64,000 nt of DNA, from the NCBI RefSeq assembly GCF_900100655.1, contig NZ_FNCE01000001.1:589551-653550 (forward strand), read 5' to 3'. The DNA comes from Limimonas halophila (GTDB taxonomy: Bacteria; Pseudomonadota; Alphaproteobacteria; Kiloniellales; Rhodovibrionaceae). The position numbers and the translations under genes were made by a program. The notes under the pieces were generated by a model. It worked only from the letters and a program-made list of their open reading frames with translations. It ran no database searches and had not been told where the DNA came from. Below, piece after piece: positions 55,659-64,000 of this stretch; the stretch's first letter is position 1, and each line of letters opens with the position of its first letter.

Positions 55659-56092
55659 CACCCGATCCGTTTCGTCAACCGCAGACAGTTGCCGCCGCCC
55701 TCCGCGCGGTCCAGGGATACCTCGTCGACACAGGCGCGGATCACGTGCACACCCAGGCCGCCGGGTTGCATCGTGTCCAGCGGCCGTGGCTCCAGGGCCG
55801 CCGGGTCGATCGGCGGCGCGGTGTCGATGATGCAGGCGATCACGTGGTTGTCCCGTTTCCCGAGCGTGACCGTAATCGTCCGCCCGCAGTTGCCGCCGTA
55901 GGCGTAGCGGATCACGTTCTGGCACGCCTCGTCGACGGCGCGGATCAGGTCCTCGGCCACGGGCGCCGGGCACCCCAGGCACATGGCGGACTCGTGGACG
56001 AAGCCACGCACAAGGTGCAGGTGTGCGGTGTTCGCCGTGATGTGCAGTTCGAACGCGGCATCCCCGGGCTCTGTGGGACCAATCCTGGTCAC
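55658..56092 (-). CDS. RsbW-like HATPase (serine kinase/anti-sigma type)
   Basis: The 144-residue protein is a GHKL ATPase of the SpoIIAB/RsbW class. The N-box is in RAVDEACQNVIRYAYG (E55, N59), a G1-like DTAPPIDP follows at about 90-97, and GGLGVHVI (111-118) is the second glycine loop. These kinases phosphorylate a STAS partner on serine. The start is a GTG that overlaps the phosphatase gene stop by four bases (GTGA). No sigma factor gene is nearby, so the usual sigma target is not evident. Confidence 0.9.
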   Translation of the reverse strand: MTRIGPTEPGDAAFELHITANTAHLHLVRGFVHESAMCLGCPAPVAEDLIRAVDEACQNVIRYAYGGNCGRTITVTLGKRDNHVIACIIDTAPPIDPAALEPRPLDTMQPGGLGVHVIRACVDEVSLDRAEGGGNCLRLTKRIG

Positions 56093-57369
56093 GTGGAAGC
56101 TCCCTCGACCCGCAGCAGGGTCATGTCGTCGCGCGGGCTGGTACCGTCCGGCCGCGCCGCTGTCATGATGCGGTCGACGCAGGCACCCGGTGCAAGGGCG
56201 TCGGCTTCGGCGGTGAGCGCGAGATCGAGCACGCGGCCGGCCCCGTGGGGGTCGCTGGATGTCGCCATGGCTTCCGCCACCCCGTCGGAAAACAGGTACA
56301 GCCGCCGGCCGGCGAGCGGCACCCCGTCCGCCGCGAGGTCCCTGGTCAGCCTGGGCGCGATGCCGAGCGGCGGGCACTGCGCGGCCAGCGTGCCGATGTG
56401 CGTGGGGTCGGGACCGGCGGTGACGAGCAGCCCGCCCTCGTGCCCGGCGTTCGCGACCCGGACCGTGCGCCGGTCCGGCGCCAGGACGCCGCAAATCATC
56501 GTGACGAACAACCCGCGCGTGCCGGTTTCGCACACCTCGCCGTTCAGGTCGTGCAGCAGCGCCGCCGGATCGGCCGCCGTCTTGGCGAGGTAGCGAAAGA
56601 GGCTGGCGGTCTTGGCCATCAACAGGGCCGCATTCACCCCCTTGCCCGCGACGTCGGCAACCATGAACCAGACGCTGCCATCCTCGCGGCTCACGATGTC
56701 GTAACAATCGCCGGAGATTTCGCGCGCGGGGTGGGTGGTGCCGTGGACGGGGAAATCGGCCGTCCGGTCCCCCGGCAGGAAGGCGCGCTGGATGGCGCCG
56801 GCCAGCTCGACCTCCCGCTGCAGCCGCTCGCGTTCCACCACCTGGGCCGTCATGCGCGCGTTGATCACGGCAAGCGTGGCGGAGGCGGCGAGCGCTTCCA
56901 GCAGCCGGGCGTCCGCGTCGCTGAACTGCCCCGTTTCCGTGGCGGCGTTGACCAGCTCGATCGCGCCCAGGCATTCGTCGCGCACGCTGAGCGGCGCGCA
57001 CAGAACGGAGCGGGTGGTGAGGCCCGTCGCCTGGTCCACGCGGTCGGAGAAATCGGGGTCCGCGTCGGCGTCGCGCACCAGCTGAGTCGTGCGGTCGCGG
57101 ACCGTGCGCCCGACGATGCCGCGGTCGGCGGGCAGGGAGGCACCCGTCAGATCCACCGGTCCCACGCACGCGCGGCAGACGAGCGCGGTGCGGGACTCGT
57201 CGAAAAGGAAGACGGAGGCCGCCTGCGCGCGCATGGTCGCGGCAATGCGGTCCAGCCCGCGCGCCAGCGTCGTGTCGATGTCGCGCGATTCCGCGAAATC
57301 CCGCGACATCGCCGCGATCAGGCCCATGTGATCCAGCGGCGCCTTGGAGATGGGCGGCTCTGCGGTCAT
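56089..57369 (-). CDS. GAF-SpoIIE (PP2C-type) serine phosphatase
   Basis: The 426-residue cytoplasmic protein has a GAF sensor domain (about 20-175), a short helical linker (AQVVERERLQREVELAGAIQ), and a SpoIIE/PP2C phosphatase domain (about 200-425). Metal-binding acidic residues are visible at D221 (EISGDCYD), D239 (VADVAGKG), D362 (FSDGVAE) and the terminal RDDMTLL. Such enzymes dephosphorylate phospho-STAS proteins, the reverse of the kinase encoded next. It heads the seven-gene operon, so the GAF ligand would be the input signal. Confidence 0.93.
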   Translation of the reverse strand: MTAEPPISKAPLDHMGLIAAMSRDFAESRDIDTTLARGLDRIAATMRAQAASVFLFDESRTALVCRACVGPVDLTGASLPADRGIVGRTVRDRTTQLVRDADADPDFSDRVDQATGLTTRSVLCAPLSVRDECLGAIELVNAATETGQFSDADARLLEALAASATLAVINARMTAQVVERERLQREVELAGAIQRAFLPGDRTADFPVHGTTHPAREISGDCYDIVSREDGSVWFMVADVAGKGVNAALLMAKTASLFRYLAKTAADPAALLHDLNGEVCETGTRGLFVTMICGVLAPDRRTVRVANAGHEGGLLVTAGPDPTHIGTLAAQCPPLGIAPRLTRDLAADGVPLAGRRLYLFSDGVAEAMATSSDPHGAGRVLDLALTAEADALAPGACVDRIMTAARPDGTSPRDDMTLLRVEGAST

Positions 57370-57395
57370 GGCGTCCCCGCGCGGTGGCGCGACAT

Positions 57396-57430
57396 GAGCG
57401 CGCCCGGTCCTTTTCGTGGCGGGCGCGCTC
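57396..57430. repeat. inverted repeat in the phosphatase-ccmF divergent region
   Basis: GAGCGCGCCCG (57396-57406) and its exact complement (57420-57430) flank a 13-base pyrimidine-rich loop. It lies 27 bp upstream of the phosphatase ATG in the 134-bp divergent region. It could be an operator for the seven-gene operon or an mRNA hairpin in its leader. No clear -35/-10 pair was found. Confidence 0.4.
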
Positions 57431-57503
57431 GGTTACATGACGATTGGGGCGGTGCGTGCACCGCGACGGCGCATCCGGGTGCGGAAAGGTGTGAACGCGG
57501 CGT

Positions 57504-59537
57504 ATGACGGTCGAACTCGGGCATTTCGCCCTTATTCTCGCGCTCTGCGTGGCCGCGGTCCAGGCCGTGGTCCCGCTGTGGGGCGCGCAGCGCGGCGTGC
57601 CCGCGTTCATGGCGCTCGCCACGCCGGCGGCGTTCGCGCTGCTGGCGCTCGTTGCCGCCGCGTTCGGCGTGCTCATGCACGCCTACGTCGTGAGCGACTT
57701 CAGCGTGCAGAACGTCGCGGCGAACTCCCACTCGCTGAAGCCGATGCTCTACAAGGTCACCGGCGTGTGGGGAAACCACGAGGGCTCGATGGTTCTCTGG
57801 GTCCTCGTGCTGGCGCTGTTTGGGGCCATCGTCGCCGGCTTCGGGCGCAACCTGCCGCCGGCGCTGAAGGCGCGCACGCTCGCCGTGCAGGCGATGATCG
57901 CCTTTGGCTTCCTGCTGTTCACGCTGCTGACCTCCAACCCCTTCGCGCGCCTCACCGACCCGCCCGCCGACGGGAAAGGGCTGAACCCGCTGCTTCAGGA
58001 CCCCGGGCTCGCCTTCCATCCGCCCATGCTCTACGCGGGCTACGTGGGCTTCTCGATCGTCTTCGCGTTCGCCGTGGCGGCGCTGATCGAGGGGCGCGTG
58101 GACGCCGCCTGGGCGCGCTGGGTGCGCCCCTGGACGCTGCTGGCGTGGATTTTTCTCACGGCCGGAATCGCGCTCGGGAGCTGGTGGGCCTATTACGAAC
58201 TCGGCTGGGGCGGCTGGTGGTTCTGGGACCCGGTGGAGAATGCCTCGCTGCTGCCGTGGCTGACGGGGACGGCGCTGCTGCATTCCGCCATCGTGGTCGA
58301 GCGCCGGGACGCCCTGAAGACCTGGACGATCCTGCTGGCGATCCTGACCTTCTCGATGAGCCTGATCGGCACCTTCCTGGTGCGCTCGGGCGTGCTGACC
58401 TCGGTACACGCCTTCGCCACCGACCCGGATCGCGGCGTCTTCATCCTGGCGCTGCTGGTGATGGCGATCGGCGGCAGCCTGACGCTCTACGCCTGGCGCG
58501 CGCCCACGCTGAAGGGCGGCGGGCTGTTCGCGCCCATCAGCCGCGAGGGCGCGCTCGTTCTCAACAACCTGCTGCTGACGGCCGCCGCCGCGACGGTGTT
58601 CCTGGGCACCCTCTATCCGCTGGTGATCCAGGCCGTGGGCGCGGAGAAGGTCTCCGTGGGGCCGCCGTACTTCAACGCCACCTTCATCCCGCTGATGCTG
58701 CCGCTGGTGGCGGCGCTCGGCGTGGGGCCGATGCTCGGCTGGAAGCGCGGCGACTTGCCGGGGGTGCTGCAGCGGCTCAAGGTGGCCTTTGCCGTGACCG
58801 CCGCCGCGGCCGTGGCCGTCGGCTTCGTGCTGTGGCAACGCGACATCCTGGGCGTGCTCGCGATCGCGCTGGCGGTGTGGCTGGCCGCGGCCGTGGTGAC
58901 GGAACTCGCCGAACGCTGCGGCGTCACCAAGGGCGGCGGCCCGGCGACGTGGTGGCGGCGCGCCAAGGGCCTGCCGCGCGCCGGCTGGGGCATGAGCCTG
59001 GCCCACCTGGGCGTCGCGGTCGCCATCGTGGGCATGGCGGCCTCGACGCTGTGGGAAGCGGAGTACATCGGCCGCGTCGAGCCCGGCCAGACCATCGAGG
59101 TCGGCGCCTACAGCTTCACCTTCCACGGCGTGGAGCGGGTGCAGGGCCCCAACTGGACCGAGCAGCGCGGGCGCTTCACCGTCCGCGCCGACGGCGAACG
59201 GATCGCGACCCTGACGCCCGGCCGGCGCGAATACGTCGTCAGCGGGCGCACCACCAGCCAAACCGGCATCGCGCCCCGGCCGCTGGGCGACCTCTTCGCC
59301 GCCATCCGCGAGCGGCGCGAGGGGACGGGCTACACCGGGCGGCTCTTCTTCAAGCCCATGGTGACCTGGATCTGGATCGGCGCGGGGCTGATGGCCCTCG
59401 GCGGGATCGTGTCGCTGAGCGACCGGCGCTTGCGCGTGGGCGCGCCGAAACGCCGCAAGGCCCTTGCGGGGAGCGCCGCGCAGCCCGACCCCAAGGTCAC
59501 CGAGCCCGCCCTTCGTACGGCGCGGCCGGAGGCCTGA
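57504..59537 (+). CDS. ccmF: cytochrome c-type biogenesis protein CcmF
   Basis: CcmF, with CcmH and CcmI, ligates heme to apocytochrome c in the periplasm. The 677-residue protein has about 14-15 membrane helices, the tryptophan-rich motif GWGGWWFWDPVENAS and surrounding heme-ligand region, and family blocks NSLKP-like (NSHSLKPMLYKVTGVWGNHEGS) and FLVRSGVLTSVHAF. A large periplasmic domain precedes the last helix. The usual upstream ccmE is absent here, since the region diverges into the phosphatase operon. Confidence 0.96.
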   Translation: MTVELGHFALILALCVAAVQAVVPLWGAQRGVPAFMALATPAAFALLALVAAAFGVLMHAYVVSDFSVQNVAANSHSLKPMLYKVTGVWGNHEGSMVLWVLVLALFGAIVAGFGRNLPPALKARTLAVQAMIAFGFLLFTLLTSNPFARLTDPPADGKGLNPLLQDPGLAFHPPMLYAGYVGFSIVFAFAVAALIEGRVDAAWARWVRPWTLLAWIFLTAGIALGSWWAYYELGWGGWWFWDPVENASLLPWLTGTALLHSAIVVERRDALKTWTILLAILTFSMSLIGTFLVRSGVLTSVHAFATDPDRGVFILALLVMAIGGSLTLYAWRAPTLKGGGLFAPISREGALVLNNLLLTAAAATVFLGTLYPLVIQAVGAEKVSVGPPYFNATFIPLMLPLVAALGVGPMLGWKRGDLPGVLQRLKVAFAVTAAAAVAVGFVLWQRDILGVLAIALAVWLAAAVVTELAERCGVTKGGGPATWWRRAKGLPRAGWGMSLAHLGVAVAIVGMAASTLWEAEYIGRVEPGQTIEVGAYSFTFHGVERVQGPNWTEQRGRFTVRADGERIATLTPGRREYVVSGRTTSQTGIAPRPLGDLFAAIRERREGTGYTGRLFFKPMVTWIWIGAGLMALGGIVSLSDRRLRVGAPKRRKALAGSAAQPDPKVTEPALRTARPEA

Positions 59538-59541
59538 GACG

Positions 59542-60042
59542 ATGCGGCGCGCGCTCGCGACCCTCGTGATGCTCCTGGCGCTGTCGATGAGCCCGGCTGT
59601 GCCGGCCACCACGCAGCTCGACACGGCCGCGGAGCGCGAGCGGGCGCGAGAGCTCTTCCAGCAGCTCCGCTGCATGGTGTGCCAGAACGAGCCCATCGCC
59701 ACCTCCAATGCCGAGCTTGCCAGGGACATGCGGGACCTGGTGCGCGAGCGCGTCGCGGCGGGGGAGAGCAATGCCGAGATCAAGGCCTACCTGACCAAGC
59801 GTTACGGCGATTACGTGCTGCTCGATCCCCCGGTGAAGCCGTCCACCTACGCGCTGTGGTACGGGCCGGCGGTGCTACTGCTGATCGGCGCGGCCGGGGT
59901 GGTCGTCTACTTCCTGCGCGCCCGGCGGATGCCGGCGGAAACCGGCGGGCTGACGGACGCCGAGCGGGCGCGGCTGGACGCGCTGCTGGCCGATGACACG
60001 CCCGACCGGGGCGAAACCGGCCGCGACGATCGGGAGAGCTGA
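59542..60042 (+). CDS. ccmH: cytochrome c-type biogenesis protein CcmH (CcmL type)
   Basis: The 166-residue protein has a signal peptide (about 1-22), the thioredoxin-partner motif LRCMVCQN (two cysteines), a three-helix periplasmic domain ending in YGDYVLLDPP, and one C-terminal membrane helix (about 105-127). It reduces or holds apocytochrome c for heme attachment. The ATG at 59542 begins 4 bp after ccmF. CcmG (DsbE), normally between ccmF and ccmH, is missing. Confidence 0.94.
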   Translation: MRRALATLVMLLALSMSPAVPATTQLDTAAERERARELFQQLRCMVCQNEPIATSNAELARDMRDLVRERVAAGESNAEIKAYLTKRYGDYVLLDPPVKPSTYALWYGPAVLLLIGAAGVVVYFLRARRMPAETGGLTDAERARLDALLADDTPDRGETGRDDRES

Positions 60043-61454
60043 TGTTCTGGATCGCCGCCGCCCTGATGACGGCCACGGTTGTCGCGGTGCTGGTGACGCC
60101 GCTGGTGCGCGGCGGCCTGCGCCAGCGCCGGGCGGCGGATTACGACCTCGCCGTCTACCGCGACCAGCTCGCCGAGGTGGAGCGCAGCCACGCCGCCGGC
60201 CTGCTGGACGACCAGGAAGCCGAGTCCGCGCGCACGGAAATCGGCCGCCGCATTCTGGACGCCGACCGGCGGCGCCAGGGTGGGAACGCGTCCCGGTCCG
60301 CGCCGGCGTGGCGGCGCATGGCGGCCGTGGCACTTGCGGTGCTCGTCCCGGCGGCGGCGCTCGGACTCTACCTGGACCTCGGCGCCCCCGGCACGCCGGA
60401 CCGGCCGCTCGCCGCGCGCGAGGACGTCGGCGGGCAGCGGGGCCTCGCGACGGCGGGCAGCGGAAGCGGCCAGCTCATCGAGACGGCGCGCAAGCTCCAG
60501 GCGCGGCTGCGCGAGCGCCCCGAGGACGCCGACGCCTGGCGGCGGCTGGGCGAGGTGCGCATGCGCCGCGAGCGCTACGGCGAGGCGGCGCGGGCGCTCA
60601 AACAGGCGCTGGAGGTCGGCGCCGGACCGGCGACGCGTGCGCTCTACGGCGAGGCGCTCGTCATGGCCGAGGGCGGAACCGTGACGGAAGCCGCCCGCGA
60701 AGCCTTCGAACGCGCACGGGCCGAGGGCGGCGGCATGCCGCGCGCCGCGTTCTACCTGGGGCTGCACAGCTTCCAGCAGGGCGAACCGCGTGCGGCCCTG
60801 GACATCTGGGCGAAGCTCGCCCGCCGCGCCGGGTCGGACGCGCCGTGGCTGGGAAGCGTGAAGGAACAGATGCGCAAGGCGGAAAAGCGCCTCGGCATCG
60901 AGCCCGGCAGCACCTTCGCGCGTGTGGCGAACGGAGCGGGGCAGCAACCCGCCGGCCCGACCCGCGAGGAGCTGCAGGCGGCCCGGGAGATGTCGCCGGA
61001 TCAGCGCCGCGAGATGATCCGCGGCATGGTCGAGCGCCTCGCCACCCGGCTGGACCACAATCCCGATGATCTGGCTGGTTGGAAGCGGCTTGCGCGCTCG
61101 TACACCGTACTGGACAAGCCCGCCAAGGCGCGCGACGCCCTGGCGAAGGCGGTCGAACTGGCGCCCGAGGACGTTGATCTCCTGGCGCGCTACGCGCGGG
61201 CGTTGCAACGCTCGGGCAAGACCGCCAAGGCCATCGCCGTGTCTCGCCGCATGCTGGAGATCGCCCCCAAGCACCCGCAGGCGCTGTGGTTCGTTGCAAT
61301 GGAAGCAGCCGCCAGGGGTGAGCGCGAAAAGGCGCGGCGGCTCTTCGACAAAGCGCTGCAACAGCTCCCCGAGGATGCGCCGCAGCTTGCCGATTTGCGC
61401 AAGCGGGTGGAACAACTGTTGAAGCCGCACTCCACGCCGAAAAACACGCAGTAA
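60042..61454 (+). CDS. ccmI: cytochrome c biogenesis protein CcmI (CycH)
   Basis: CcmI is the apocytochrome c chaperone of the heme lyase complex. The 470-residue protein has membrane helices at about 3-22 and 92-113, a cytoplasmic loop with YRDQLAEVERSHAAGLLDDQEAESAR, and a periplasmic TPR region (about 140-465) with repeats such as RPEDADAWRRLGEVRMRRE and NPDDLAGWKRLARSYTVL. Its ATG shares a base with the ccmH stop (TGATG). It ends the ccmF-ccmH-ccmI run. Confidence 0.93.
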   Translation: MFWIAAALMTATVVAVLVTPLVRGGLRQRRAADYDLAVYRDQLAEVERSHAAGLLDDQEAESARTEIGRRILDADRRRQGGNASRSAPAWRRMAAVALAVLVPAAALGLYLDLGAPGTPDRPLAAREDVGGQRGLATAGSGSGQLIETARKLQARLRERPEDADAWRRLGEVRMRRERYGEAARALKQALEVGAGPATRALYGEALVMAEGGTVTEAAREAFERARAEGGGMPRAAFYLGLHSFQQGEPRAALDIWAKLARRAGSDAPWLGSVKEQMRKAEKRLGIEPGSTFARVANGAGQQPAGPTREELQAAREMSPDQRREMIRGMVERLATRLDHNPDDLAGWKRLARSYTVLDKPAKARDALAKAVELAPEDVDLLARYARALQRSGKTAKAIAVSRRMLEIAPKHPQALWFVAMEAAARGEREKARRLFDKALQQLPEDAPQLADLRKRVEQLLKPHSTPKNTQ

Positions 61455-61729
61455 GCGGTGTCCTCATTCAGAGTTCGTGGTGGGACGAGGTGTCAAAACC
61501 TTGCGGGGAATTGCGTGCCTTTTCCAGGTGCGCAGCGGGTGGGCGCGATTTCAGACCAGTGCTGATTTTCCGATTTGAAAATATCTTTGTTGCGACTACC
61601 TCTTATGGTGATCCTTAATTTTATGTTAATAAATCCATGAACAGCCTGAAACAAGAAACGCGCGATTTGAGCGAGCACAAGCACAAGAAGCGCGCGCAGC
61701 GGGGAGATCACGTCAGGGAGGCCCCATCC

Positions 61730-64000
61730 ATGACACCCACCGATCGCGAGGAGCACGCGGATCCGGTAAGCACCGAAAGCAGCGCGGACGCGGATCCGGG
61801 CACTCAGGAGTCGACCGCGGCGCCCGCGGCTCGCGCCCGCCGCCGGTTCGGGGTGAAAGCGCGCCTGTTCACGGCCTTCGGCGGCGTGGCCGCCCTGACG
61901 CTGGTGGCCAGCGGCGTTGGCTGGGTGGCGTTCAACACCGTCACCGGCGCGGTCGACGAGGTCGCGCAGGAGCACATGCCCCGCATGGCCAGCGCCCTTA
62001 CGCTGTCGCGGGAAAGCACGGCGCTGACGGCGGCGGCGCCGCGGCTGGCCGGCGCGCAGAGCGGTGAGCAGCGTGAGCAGGCCATGAGCGCGCTGAACAC
62101 CCGGGTGAAACGCGTGCGCGGCCACCTGGACGAGCTTTCACAGGGTACCGGGGCCGACGGGGCGGTCGAGACGGTGCGCGGCCAGATCGACGCGATGACC
62201 ACCGCCGTCAGCAACCTGAACGACGCCGTCGCCGAGCGCCTGACGGCGAAGCGGCAGTTGGCCGCCGCGGAATCGAAGGTGGGCGAGCGTCACGAAGCGC
62301 TGCTCGAAACGCTCGATCCCAAGATGAAGGCGGCGGAGAAGGCGTTGGTCCAGGGCTCGGCGGACGTCAGCGCCAAGAGCGTGCGCACGATGAACAGCCT
62401 CATGAATGAGGACGTTTCGACGCTGCGCTCGGTCCTCGTTGTGCGCGCCGGGGTCAACCGCGTGCTGGAGCAGTTCGCGCGCGTGCCGATGGTCGAAATC
62501 CCGGCGAAACTCAATTTCATTCGCAACAACATCAAGGATTCGTTCGATCGCTTCGGCCCCCACATCGAGCGGATTCCGGAGACCGAGTGGACTGCTGGCG
62601 CGAAGACGAGGCTGGACCAGATCCGCACTTTCGCGCTCGGCGACCAGGACATCCTGACGCTGCAGCGGAAGGCGCTGGAAGAAGACAGCAAGAGCGCCGC
62701 GAGCAAGCTCGACCGCCGCTTGCGCACGGCCCGCAGTGCCCAGGAGTCCATTCAGGAAAAGCTCATCAAGATCGCCGATGCGACCAAGAAGAAGATGACG
62801 CAGCGGGCGCAGAGCTATGCGGCCAGCAACGCCGAGCGCATCTCCACCCTGGTCAACGAGGAGATGCAGTACCTGACGACGTATCTGCGCATCCGGGCGT
62901 CGGCGAACCGCATCGCTGGACTCCTGGCCACGGGCGGCAATGCGGCCGATCCCAAGGCCATCGACGCCCTGCAAACGCAGTTCCAGGAGGCGCGGAACAC
63001 GCTGAAGCACAACATCGGCAAGCTCGGCGACCGCGAGAAGGGGAGCACGATCAAGAAGCAGGCCGGTCAGCTTCTGACACTCGGCCAGGGCGACGACAGC
63101 GTATTCGCGCTGCGGCGCCAGCAGCTCACGGCTGCCGATGCGGCCACGCAGGCTCTGGACCAGGCCCGATCCGCCGCTTCGGCCATCGAGACACAGGTGA
63201 AGCAGGTCGTCGCCGATGCCCGCTCGGCCGTGGATGAAGGCCGGTCCACCGTGAACGCGTCCGTCACCCAGGGCCGCATGTGGCTGGCCGGGATCGCGGT
63301 GGCGAGCCTGGTGATCGCGGGGCTGGTGGCGTGGCTCTACGTGGGCCGCAGCTTCGGGCGCCGGCTGGACCGCCTGACGGCGCAGACGCAGCAGGTCGCG
63401 GGCGGCGATCTGGAGGCGGAGATCGACACGCGCGGCCACGACGAGATCTCGGAGATGGCGAGCGCGCTGGTGGTCTTCCGCGACGGCATGGCGGAGGCGC
63501 AGGAAGCCAACCGCCGTGCCGACGAGGAGCGCGAGCGCGCGGCCGAAGAGCGCCGCCGGGCGATGCACGAGCTGGCCGACCGCTTCGAGAACGAGGTCGG
63601 CAGCATCATCGAGCGCGTGGGCGCGGCGGGCGCCCAGCTCGACGGCACCGCCAACACGATGAGCTCGGTCGCCCAGGACGCCAAGAGCAAGGCCGGCAAC
63701 GTCGCGGAGGCGGCGGAGCGCGCCTCGGGCAACGTGCAGACCGTGGCCTCGGCCTCGCAGGAGCTGACGCAGTCGATCCGCGAGGTCTCGGACCGCATCA
63801 GCCAGTCCTCGGAAACGGCGCGCGAGGCCAGCGGCGAGGCCGACAAGGCCACCCAGCAGGTGCAATCATTGGCGCAGGCGGCGGACCAGATCGGCGACGT
63901 CATCCAGCAGATTCAGGACATCGCGGAGAAGACCAACCTGCTCGCCCTCAACGCCACGATCGAGGCGGCGCGCGCCGGCGAGGCGGGCAAGGGCTTCGCC
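61730..64000 (+). CDS. methyl-accepting chemotaxis protein (3' end beyond window)
   Basis: The 757 codons seen encode a chemoreceptor. A long cytoplasmic N-terminus (about 1-42, acidic then Arg-rich) precedes membrane helix one (about 45-68). An unusually large, almost wholly helical periplasmic region follows (about 70-515), then membrane helix two (about 518-540), HAMP (541-593) and the signalling domain, which reaches the conserved hairpin tip IEAARAGEAGKGFA before the edge. The ligand is unknown. GGGAGG lies before the ATG at 61730; an in-frame ATG at 61637 lacks a ribosome-binding site. The 275 bp upstream are AT-rich and probably hold its promoter. Confidence 0.92.
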   Translation, partial: MTPTDREEHADPVSTESSADADPGTQESTAAPAARARRRFGVKARLFTAFGGVAALTLVASGVGWVAFNTVTGAVDEVAQEHMPRMASALTLSRESTALTAAAPRLAGAQSGEQREQAMSALNTRVKRVRGHLDELSQGTGADGAVETVRGQIDAMTTAVSNLNDAVAERLTAKRQLAAAESKVGERHEALLETLDPKMKAAEKALVQGSADVSAKSVRTMNSLMNEDVSTLRSVLVVRAGVNRVLEQFARVPMVEIPAKLNFIRNNIKDSFDRFGPHIERIPETEWTAGAKTRLDQIRTFALGDQDILTLQRKALEEDSKSAASKLDRRLRTARSAQESIQEKLIKIADATKKKMTQRAQSYAASNAERISTLVNEEMQYLTTYLRIRASANRIAGLLATGGNAADPKAIDALQTQFQEARNTLKHNIGKLGDREKGSTIKKQAGQLLTLGQGDDSVFALRRQQLTAADAATQALDQARSAASAIETQVKQVVADARSAVDEGRSTVNASVTQGRMWLAGIAVASLVIAGLVAWLYVGRSFGRRLDRLTAQTQQVAGGDLEAEIDTRGHDEISEMASALVVFRDGMAEAQEANRRADEERERAAEERRRAMHELADRFENEVGSIIERVGAAGAQLDGTANTMSSVAQDAKSKAGNVAEAAERASGNVQTVASASQELTQSIREVSDRISQSSETAREASGEADKATQQVQSLAQAADQIGDVIQQIQDIAEKTNLLALNATIEAARAGEAGKGFA

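Noticed and set aside
55305..56092. Classical sigma-factor partner-switch locus
   Set aside because: No sigma factor gene lies in or beside the operon; the genes run straight into a lipid transporter instead.
57430..59783. Minus-strand open frame of over 2 kb opposite ccmF
   Set aside because: The product is low-complexity Arg/His/Gln-rich; ccmF on the other strand is fully supported.
59464..60042. Hidden ccmG within the ccmH reading frame
   Set aside because: The upstream part of the frame overlaps the ccmF end and has no WCxxC motif; only CcmH is encoded.
61637..61729. Earlier in-frame ATG for the chemoreceptor
   Set aside because: The region before it is AT-rich with no ribosome-binding site, while 61730 has GGGAGG well placed.

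Overview
This GC-rich window (roughly 70% G+C by eye, strong G/C preference at codon third positions) reads as chromosome of an alphaproteobacterium, probably Rhodospirillales-like. The evidence is gene content and order: guaB-rsmB-guaA, a YfgM-like gene followed by bamB and der, dnaB-alr-mlaE-mlaF-radA-cvpA-purF, rpsF-rpsR-rplI, fabD-fabG-acpP-fabF-mltG, yicC-gmk, DUF2794 and ExoD families, and a ccmF-ccmH-ccmI block. The genus cannot be fixed from the sequence alone. I see no rRNA, insertion sequence, integrase or CRISPR array.

Layout. 0.1-8 kb: tRNA-Gln, rlmE, a host-attachment-family gene, and the GMP pathway cluster guaB-rsmB-GNAT-guaA, interrupted by one AT-rich DUF2971 gene. 8-16.6 kb: a Crp/Fnr regulator, DUF2794, a thioredoxin-fold protein, the outer-membrane assembly and ribosome GTPase genes (bamB, der), an SDR, DUF2937 and an orphan histidine kinase. 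16.9-18.9 kb: an arsenic operon arsR-arsC-acr3 with a clear operator palindrome. 19-28 kb, all minus: purF, cvpA, radA, mlaF, mlaE, alr, dnaB, cfa. 28-36.9 kb: ribosomal protein genes on minus, diverging from fatty acid synthesis genes, mltG, yicC and gmk on plus, with an SDR gene on minus between mltG and yicC. 37-46.5 kb: lon, a Rieske ferredoxin with its reductase, a PatZ-type acyl-CoA synthetase/acetyltransferase, ExoD, a FolE-like protein lacking its metal site, and a nicotinamidase.

46.5-51.3 kb: an operon nfeD, slipin, and a three-domain adenylation/ACP/acyltransferase protein, suggesting membrane lipid remodelling. 51.5 kb: a two-CBS protein. 51.9-57.4 kb: the most unusual unit, seven tightly packed minus-strand genes encoding a GAF-SpoIIE phosphatase, an RsbW-like kinase, a STAS protein, and an Mla-type lipid ABC transporter (MlaE, MlaF, MlaD, auxiliary lipoprotein). 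This looks like partner-switching control wired to a lipid transporter. 57.5-61.5 kb: cytochrome c maturation genes without ccmG. The window ends inside a chemoreceptor gene.

Most genes are housekeeping. The items that deserve attention are the partner-switch/Mla operon, the FolE-like pseudoenzyme, the foreign DUF2971 gene within the gua cluster, the NfeD-slipin-ligase operon, and paired DnaA-box-like sites upstream of dnaB.
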